From Nereocystis luetkeana (Eukaryota; Sar; Phaeophyceae; Laminariales; Laminariaceae), in assembly GCA_031213475.1 (NCBI GenBank), contig JARUPZ010000001.1, positions 20,366,933 through 20,430,932 of the forward strand: a stretch of DNA of 64,000 nucleotides. Reading direction: 5' to 3'. Under the pieces are notes generated by a model. That model saw nothing but the letters and a program-made list of their open reading frames with translations, made no database searches and had not been told where the DNA came from. The position numbers were made by a program, and so were the translations under genes. This document shows, piece by piece, positions 62,801-64,000 of this stretch (positions within the stretch are counted from its first letter, which is position 1; each line of letters opens with the position of its first letter).

Positions 62801-63829
62801 TGAGAGATGTATAAACCCCGTAGGTATATAGGAATGCGAAATCAAAGCAGGAGCTACTTGATACAGTGCGGCAATGCTGGAAACCGTTCCATGTGCTTAG
62901 GTGACTAAAATTACAGACGAAAATAACGTGCGGGGAAGTTTCTTAAAACATGAGGTCGACATAAGCTACACTGAATGTCTGTTGAATAACTTACGTGATC
63001 GGGTTTACCTTCGTCATATATACCCGGAGTAACATGAGTACTGTCTCCAAACTTGTCTTAGGTTTAGGTATGACAGGTACTACGCCTTATCCATATCCGG
63101 GTATAGCGGCAAGATCCGCGGACCTGGATATTGACCAAGTACACTTTAAAAGCTTACTTTTGATAAGCCTTGGACGCAAAATTCCGTATATATACTCGGT
63201 AACTACACCCACCAAAGGGAAAAGTAGGCTTGTGAGCAGAGATCGAACTTCAGTCAACAATGACCACATAACCCGACGAACATAGTAGACGGCCACCCCG
63301 ATCGCAACGTCAAGTCTACCACATAAATGACATGTGCACGTAAATATGTTGGGCATATTTAAGAAATCGAGTGTATGCGAACAAAAGCTACACGTAGACC
63401 TTTGTCAATACTTGTAAAGTTCCGCCAATAAAAATTTCCGACTTAATTGCAGAGTAGACAGCTTCGCTGGAACATGGCGCCCCCGAAATAAAGATAAAAA
63501 AGCACTCCTCATGGCAAGCAGGATGCCACGTTTAATGATCGACCGTATATGTTTTGCCAACGGAACCCACCGTCTGTATGAGCTTATCAGAAGTGGGTAA
63601 TTGTTTGTCACGCTAGCGGGGGCCAACTACCGTACACCAAGAACGAGAATCGTGAATCCCTGGTACTCCAGGCGGTACACACAAACACGGTGCGTAAACA
63701 TGATGCAATCGGACAGAACATCGGGCGGGGGATCGAACAGGCATTGCCTCATTTTACCGTGTGATAGATGACCGTAGAAGTCGAGCGTTTCCAATGCCGC
63801 AAGCTTGCCGAGCCCTGAAGGAATCGAAC
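29317..63829 (-). CDS. LRR-ROCO GTPase gene (whole locus, 5' end outside window)
   Basis: One spliced gene on the minus strand, listed below exon by exon. Reading right to left it encodes at least eleven 24-residue LRRs, a Roc GTPase domain (GSSQAGKT P-loop, DCAGQ switch II, NKCD guanine-specificity motif), a COR domain and a C-terminal tail with two hydrophobic segments. ROCO proteins are dimeric Ras-like GTPases; LRR-bearing members act as signalling switches. Brown-algal members with one LRR per exon have been proposed as pathogen receptors. All LRR exons are 72 nt and phase 1/1. Introns run from about 0.1 to 4.6 kb and are full of transposons. No start codon or signal peptide is visible because the gene continues past the right edge. 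Confidence in the domain assignment is high; the exact terminal exon and the number of LRR exons used are less certain. Confidence 0.85.
30008..30907 (-). CDS. ROCO gene: COR domain exon
   Basis: 900 nt. The acceptor is CCCATCCAG|C at 30907/30908 (phase 2 in) and the donor is GGTAG|GTAAGAC at 30008/30007 (phase 2 out). The peptide starts EFSGQIVRVDGGLGIFMDV and continues LLSKVLNPILDHRLK, which matches the part of COR domains where a buried hydrophobic strand precedes a 'decision to replace' segment. Later it has SLSEVLVKLGVAIPIR, MLMPRWLP and RLYIVVIEYV, typical of the COR-B winged-helix part. COR is the dimerisation module next to Roc. A second donor (GAG|GTACGC at about 30107) is possible. 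Confidence 0.75.
31298..31655 (-). repeat. dispersed repeat D, copy 1
   Basis: About 360 bp. Read on the minus strand it matches 46108-46505 on the plus strand. Shared landmarks include TTCTTCAATCCTAGAA, CACAGAGATACTACG, GCCATGTCATCATACT and GATACGACAGACA. It begins in the intron just after the 31697 exon. Nature unknown; no TIRs seen. Confidence 0.75.
31697..32286 (-). CDS. ROCO gene: end of Roc and start of COR
   Basis: 590 nt. Acceptor GCGCGCAG|GTC at 32286/32287 (phase 0), donor GATAAG|GTCAGA at 31697/31696 (phase 2). The encoded piece begins VIHRDVMQWLYALHL and contains VILVANKCD, the G4 motif (NKxD) that reads guanine. It continues with ISSLSCQDGFGLEAL, which occupies the position of the G5 loop. 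COR starts around VPPSWNLGLAFIDALRD. Joining to the COR exon at 30907 keeps the frame (AG+C = Ser). The donor is a non-ideal GTCAGA; the open frame runs past it into repeat-derived sequence, which supports ending the exon here. Confidence 0.75.
32716..32959 (-). CDS. ROCO gene: Roc switch I/II exon
   Basis: 244 nt. Acceptor CACCTGCAG|CG at 32959/32960 (phase 2 in) and donor GATGAG|GTGAGC at 32716/32715 (phase 0 out). With the preceding exon it completes GKT-Ser and continues VMNSIVDGRANAT. Thr in DVSTVGVDL is the likely switch I/G2 threonine, and VEFYDCAGQLDYAGMQQ carries the G3 DxxGQ motif. The next stretch, FLGGRALYLLVWDVTR, is the conserved strand before G4. All G motifs needed for nucleotide binding are intact. 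Confidence 0.85.
33160..33497 (-). mobile_element. SINE-like element, copy 1
   Basis: A minus-strand element of about 340 bp. The head (33497 to 33421) is tRNA-like, with A-box TGGCTCGGTAGG, a T-arm GTGGGTTCAAGTCTCAC with perfect stem and B-box, and acceptor arms GTCCCCG and CGAGGGC pairing with one mismatch. The body runs to about 33190 and the far end is T-rich on the plus strand (A-rich tail). It lies in the Roc intron 32960-34299. Homologous to 49781-50109. Confidence 0.6.
34096..34203. mobile_element. MITE family A, copy 5 (right end eroded)
   Basis: The left TIR is intact (CTATTACGGAGGACCATAG). After TTTGGTCCTATTGG the right end has lost the ATGGTCCCCCG part and runs directly into CTGTAATAG. 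It also carries an extra ACCTGGT near 34121. Lies in the intron upstream of the P-loop exon's downstream neighbour. Confidence 0.75.
34300..34564 (-). CDS. ROCO gene: LRR-Roc linker and P-loop exon
   Basis: 265 nt. Acceptor TGTGTCCAG|AT at 34564/34565 (phase 1 in, the phase of all LRR exons) and donor GACCAG|GTAAGA at 34300/34299 (phase 2 out). It encodes LGDVDDALRLLQHFDKRQ, then FEYLLLLDGNPWVRPPEAVL, AIRTYLVDVRTAMDAG and the nucleotide-binding strand plus P-loop KVVLVGSSQAGKT. The match to the Walker A consensus GxxxxGK[ST] is exact. The phase-1 entry fits splicing directly from the last LRR exon at 36655. Confidence 0.85.
34565..36654 (-). other. ROCO intron (LRR to P-loop)
   Basis: 2.1 kb. 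Holds MITE B (34659). A minus-strand open stretch at 35223-35585 (contains RFYRTHDGELIQHAG) has no clear splice sites or domain and is not called. Confidence 0.5.
34659..34902 (-). mobile_element. MITE family B, copy in reverse
   Basis: About 244 bp bounded by GTTCTACGATCGAGG and TCTATCGTAGAAC. Internal order is reversed relative to 1210-1452 (AATGACGGGGCTCC first, GTGAGGTATGGAGCTCCTCA last). Lies 94 bp upstream of the P-loop exon. Confidence 0.8.
36655..36726 (-). CDS. ROCO gene: LRR exon (nearest to Roc)
   Basis: 72 nt. Acceptor CCAG|GTATAG at 36726/36727, donor CACTA|GTAAGT. Encodes IVPAELSTLPDLSRVDLGFN and KLT. This is the last intact LRR before the GTPase part. It differs in flavour from the central exons (Phe at the Asn-preceding position, Ser/Asn instead of Gly after KLT). 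Confidence 0.85.
36727..38249 (-). other. ROCO intron
   Basis: 1.5 kb; MITE A copy 6 at 37653 and a C tract at 37632-37640. Ends (in transcript order it starts) with a GC donor at 38249. No other gene seen. Confidence 0.6.
37653..37762. mobile_element. MITE family A, copy 6
   Basis: About 110 bp. Left end ATTACGGGGGACCCTAGTAA, right end ATTCCCCGTAATAG; several substitutions in both arms, so an older copy. Confidence 0.75.
38250..38321 (-). CDS. ROCO gene: LRR exon with GC donor
   Basis: 72 nt. Acceptor CTTCCAG|GAGGG, donor ACTG|GCAAGTG, a GC-AG intron. Encodes GIPPEVGKISSLQSLHLANN and GLTG, a full LRR. Close relative of the exons at 40702 and 41696. Confidence 0.85.
38322..40701 (-). other. 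ROCO intron, partly duplicated
   Basis: 2.4 kb, no extra exon found. The stretch 40240-40410 (ACATCCCTTG-like, CAAGTAAACCGTAGGCGTCTC) is homologous to 41215-41375. Confidence 0.55.
40702..40773 (-). CDS. ROCO gene: LRR exon with GC donor
   Basis: 72 nt. Acceptor TTCTTGCAG|CTGTG, donor AAGG|GCAAGTG. Encodes VIPSDIGKMSSLQHLDLSNN and CLKG. Sister of the exon at 41696, 994 bp away; the flanking introns are also homologous. Cys replaces the usual small or charged residue after NN. Confidence 0.85.
40774..41695 (-). other. ROCO intron, partly duplicated
   Basis: 0.9 kb; 41215-41375 matches 40240-40410, so the exon/intron pair was duplicated as a unit of about 1 kb. Confidence 0.6.
41696..41767 (-). 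CDS. ROCO gene: LRR exon
   Basis: 72 nt. Acceptor TTCTTGCAG|GTGGG, donor ACTG|GTAAGG. Encodes GIPSGIGKMSSIRVLDLSSN and GLTG, a textbook plant-type LRR core (LxxLDLSSNxLTG). A MITE A copy lies 44 bp away in the upstream intron. Confidence 0.9.
41811..41919. mobile_element. MITE family A, copy 7
   Basis: Begins CTATTACGGGGGGCCATAG and ends ACTATGGTCCCCAGTATTC. Core AAAAATGGTTGGTAAAAATG. In the intron immediately upstream of LRR exon 41696. Confidence 0.85.
42415..42524. mobile_element. MITE family A, copy 8
   Basis: 110 bp with inverted ends CTATTACGGGGGGCCATAG and ACTATGGTCCCCCGTAATAG. Flanked by TTCTA on the left and TAGAA on the right, so the repeat can be extended as a palindrome or read with a TA target duplication. 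Confidence 0.9.
43932..44003 (-). CDS. ROCO gene: LRR exon with GC donor
   Basis: 72 nt. Acceptor CGTGCAG|GATCG, donor ACCG|GCAAGTG (GC-AG intron). Encodes SIPDELCALPRLEHLHLRSN and ELTG. Confidence 0.85.
44004..45552 (-). other. ROCO intron
   Basis: 1.5 kb; MITE C at 44375 and a TA run at 44874-44888. Confidence 0.55.
44375..44468. mobile_element. MITE family C copy
   Basis: Left arm GGCGGTTTAGGATTGCAATC continuing CCCGTTTTTGGAGAC; right arm GTCCCCAGAACGGGGCTGGA then GTCCTAAAACGG. In the intron between LRR exons 43932 and 45553. Confidence 0.7.
45553..45624 (-). CDS. ROCO gene: LRR exon
   Basis: 72 nt. Acceptor CCCCCAG|GTTTC, donor TCCG|GTGAGTG. Encodes FIPNKLGQLVGLTSLSLDHN and QFSG. Confidence 0.85.
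45625..49620 (-). other. ROCO intron
   Basis: 4.0 kb; repeat D copy 2 (46108), A-rich DNA, and a probable remnant of MITE B near 48190-48240 (GCATGGAGCTCCTTGAG). No LRR exon seen. Confidence 0.5.
46108..46505 (+). repeat. dispersed repeat D, copy 2
   Basis: Inverted partner of the repeat at 31298-31655, within the intron between LRR exons 45553 and 49621. Followed by A-rich DNA to about 46615. Open frames inside (for example the Lys-rich frame 46286-46594) are not conserved as protein between the two copies. Confidence 0.75.
49621..49692 (-). CDS. ROCO gene: LRR exon
   Basis: 72 nt. Acceptor GCATGCAG|GTTCC, donor ATCG|GTGAGAT. Encodes SIPDWLSNLVALTMLDLSCN and GFIG. Belongs to the IPDWLSN group with the exons at 56134 and 60169; surrounding intron DNA is shared with those two. 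Confidence 0.85.
49693..51495 (+). other. ROCO intron with SINE
   Basis: 1.8 kb; SINE copy 2, then sequence homologous to 60340-60800 and, near 51060-51180, to 62330-62450. TA run at 51358-51371. Confidence 0.5.
49781..50109 (-). mobile_element. SINE-like element, copy 2
   Basis: Same order of landmarks as copy 1: GTGGTCACAGGTGT, CCCAC, TCGTCGATTTTC, then the tRNA-like head at 50029-50102 (CACTCGGTGAAACTCGGACC, GGCACGCGGACCAC). A T-run at 49791-49797 marks the tail. Related introns at 56310 and 60335 lack the insertion. Confidence 0.65.
51496..51567 (-). CDS. ROCO gene: LRR exon
   Basis: 72 nt. Acceptor GCATGCAG|GTTCG, donor ACAG|GTTAGT. Encodes SIPSGMSKLVNLEKLDIRNN and DLTG. Confidence 0.85.
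54411..54432 (+). repeat. short CCCTAA (telomere-type) repeat
   Basis: Three to four CCCTAA units in a row (TAACCCTAACCCTAACCCTAAA), preceded by looser variants CCGTGACCGCAACCG. Interstitial, within the ROCO intron 51568-56133. Confidence 0.8.
55003..55149. mobile_element. MITE family A, copy 9 (expanded)
   Basis: About 147 bp, longer than the usual 110. TIRs are present (TTTTACGGGAGACCATAG and ACTATGGCCCCCCGTAATAG). The extra length comes from repeated ACCAGGTA/TACCTGG-type sequence near 55033-55078. Confidence 0.75.
56134..56205 (-). CDS. ROCO gene: LRR exon
   Basis: 72 nt. Acceptor TATCCAG|GTTTG, donor TTCG|GTGAGAT. Encodes LIPHWLGKLVALTRLDLADN and RLFG. Same duplicated unit as 49621 and 60169. 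Confidence 0.85.
58317..58426. mobile_element. MITE family A, copy 10
   Basis: Left end CTATCACGGGGGACCATAG, right end ACTATGATCCCCCGCAAAAG. 71 bp before the next copy and in the same orientation. Confidence 0.85.
58498..58611. mobile_element. MITE family A, copy 11
   Basis: Left end CTATTACGGGGGACCATAG, right end TAGTATGCCTCCCCCCCGTAATAG in part; about 114 bp. Near-tandem with copy 10. Confidence 0.85.
58834..58896 (-). pseudogene. possible decayed LRR exon
   Basis: After CATGCTGCAG at 58897 the minus strand reads SILSELVRLTVLRSL, which matches the first half of an LRR exon (consensus SIPxxLxxLxxLxxL). The second half (ARRGLG) has lost the LxLxxN core, and the open stretch to a GGG|GTACC donor is 63 nt, 9 nt short of 72. 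It could be a degenerate LRR or chance. Confidence 0.3.
60169..60240 (-). CDS. ROCO gene: LRR exon
   Basis: 72 nt. Acceptor TAATCAG|GTCCG, donor ACCG|GTGAGGT. Encodes PIPDWLSNVVSLKMLVLGSN and QLTG. Third member of the IPDWLSN unit. Confidence 0.85.
61046..61119 (-). pseudogene. dead LRR exon of the ROCO gene
   Basis: The acceptor CGTGCAG|GTTTG is intact and the nucleotide sequence follows an LRR exon to its end (CTCACTG). The segment is 74 nt instead of 72, so the frame shifts inside it. The conserved IP is replaced (LIAAF), and the donor position reads G|GGGAAAC instead of G|GTxAGx. If spliced in, it would break the downstream frame. It is best read as an inactivated member of the exon array. 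Confidence 0.6.
61856..62202 (-). mobile_element. MITE family B, reverse copy, interrupted by MITE A
   Basis: Ends GTTTCACGATAGAGG and CTCTATCGTAGAAC. The internal order matches the reverse copy at 34659 (AATGACGGGGACCC, GGGCCATGCGATGTTTCATCGG, GTGAGGTATGGAACTCC). It is split by a complete family A element at 62071-62181; without that it is about 236 bp. Confidence 0.8.
62071..62181. mobile_element. MITE family A, copy 12 (nested in family B)
   Basis: 111 bp with excellent inverted ends TTATTACGGGGGACCATAG and ACTATGGTCCCCCGTAATA. Core orientation as in copy 3 (GTATGTATAAAAAGCTATAT). Inserted near one end of a family B element. Confidence 0.9.
63758..63829 (-). CDS. ROCO gene: LRR exon (most 5' in window)
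   Basis: 72 nt. Acceptor CTGCAGAAG|GTTCG (the competing CTGCAG three bases upstream would add one codon) and donor CACG|GTAAAA. Encodes SIPSGLGKLAALETLDFYGH and LSHG. The second half is off-consensus (YGHLSHG where xNxLxG is expected), so it may be a weak or decaying repeat although its frame is intact. Confidence 0.7.
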
Positions 63830-64000
63830 CTTCTGCAGCATCGGCCACGAGACAGCGAATGCTGGTGATTAGACAAGAAACCGAACACACACCGCCTCGT
63901 GCGGGCAGATGCGGGAAGACATGTAATGTAAAGATGCATGCGCCTGCGTGAAGTTTGAGCCGTGTTATACCATAAAAGTTATATTTTGAAGACCAACCAT

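Larger units (their letters stand above)
60241..63757 (-). other. ROCO intron containing the dead LRR exon
   Basis: 3.5 kb; the pseudo-exon 61046, MITE B with nested MITE A, and a weak tRNA-like stretch near 63228-63290 on the minus strand. Confidence 0.5.

Noticed and set aside
63228-63290. tRNA-like stretch on the minus strand (GGGTTATGTGGTCA, then AGTTCGATCTC)
   Set aside because: Box-like motifs only; stems do not pair well enough to annotate.
1-64000. CRISPR array, bacterial operons, Shine-Dalgarno-based genes
   Set aside because: No regularly spaced repeats with unique spacers, and gene structure is clearly spliced eukaryotic.

Overview
The window looks like nuclear DNA of a complex eukaryote, most likely a brown alga (Phaeophyceae, Stramenopiles). 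The evidence is a very low coding density, spliced genes with kilobase introns, many short non-autonomous transposons and microsatellites, and above all an LRR-ROCO gene whose leucine-rich repeats each sit on a separate 72-nt, phase-1 exon. As far as I know, that architecture is described for Ectocarpus LRR-ROCO and NB-ARC-TPR genes. The species is an inference; no rRNA or organelle marker is present. Roughly 5-8 % of the window can be assigned to exons.

Layout. 1-6 kb: a low-complexity, alanine/serine/threonine-rich protein gene on the plus strand (exon about 2213-3972 spliced to 4605-4726), flanked by MITEs. 6-26 kb: mostly non-coding and repeat-rich, with 28-bp, 60-bp, 66-bp, 74-bp, 100-bp and 108-bp tandem repeats, a large TGTC microsatellite, three short terminal-inverted-repeat families, tRNA-like sequences and one possible exon at 10507-10905. 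26.3-27.7 kb: a decayed tyrosine-recombinase gene on the plus strand, broken by stops and frameshifts. 29.3 kb to beyond the right edge: one gene of at least 34.5 kb on the minus strand. It reads right to left as a series of LRR exons (11 intact 72-nt exons between 63829 and 36655, plus one or two decayed ones), then the Roc GTPase exons (P-loop at 34300-34564, DCAGQ at 32716-32959, NKCD at 31697-32286), the COR exon (30008-30907), and a C-terminal exon with two hydrophobic segments. Its 5' end is outside the window.

How it fits together. The ROCO protein would combine an LRR sensor array with a Roc-COR GTPase switch. Because every LRR exon is 72 nt and flanked by phase-1 introns, exons can be duplicated, lost or skipped without breaking the frame. 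The introns carry traces of this: homologous blocks recur around 49-51, 55.8-57.3 and 60-62.4 kb, and around 40.2-41.8 kb. One LRR exon has visibly died (61046-61119), and three of the eleven LRR introns use GC-AG splice sites. A tRNA-related SINE sits in one copy of a duplicated intron but not in its two sister copies. At least three families of short TIR elements occur throughout (12 copies of a ~110-bp family, 5 of a ~245-bp family, 4 of a ~90-bp palindromic family), including one nested insertion.

All exon boundaries were read by eye from splice-site consensus and reading-frame continuity. RNA-seq would be needed to confirm them.
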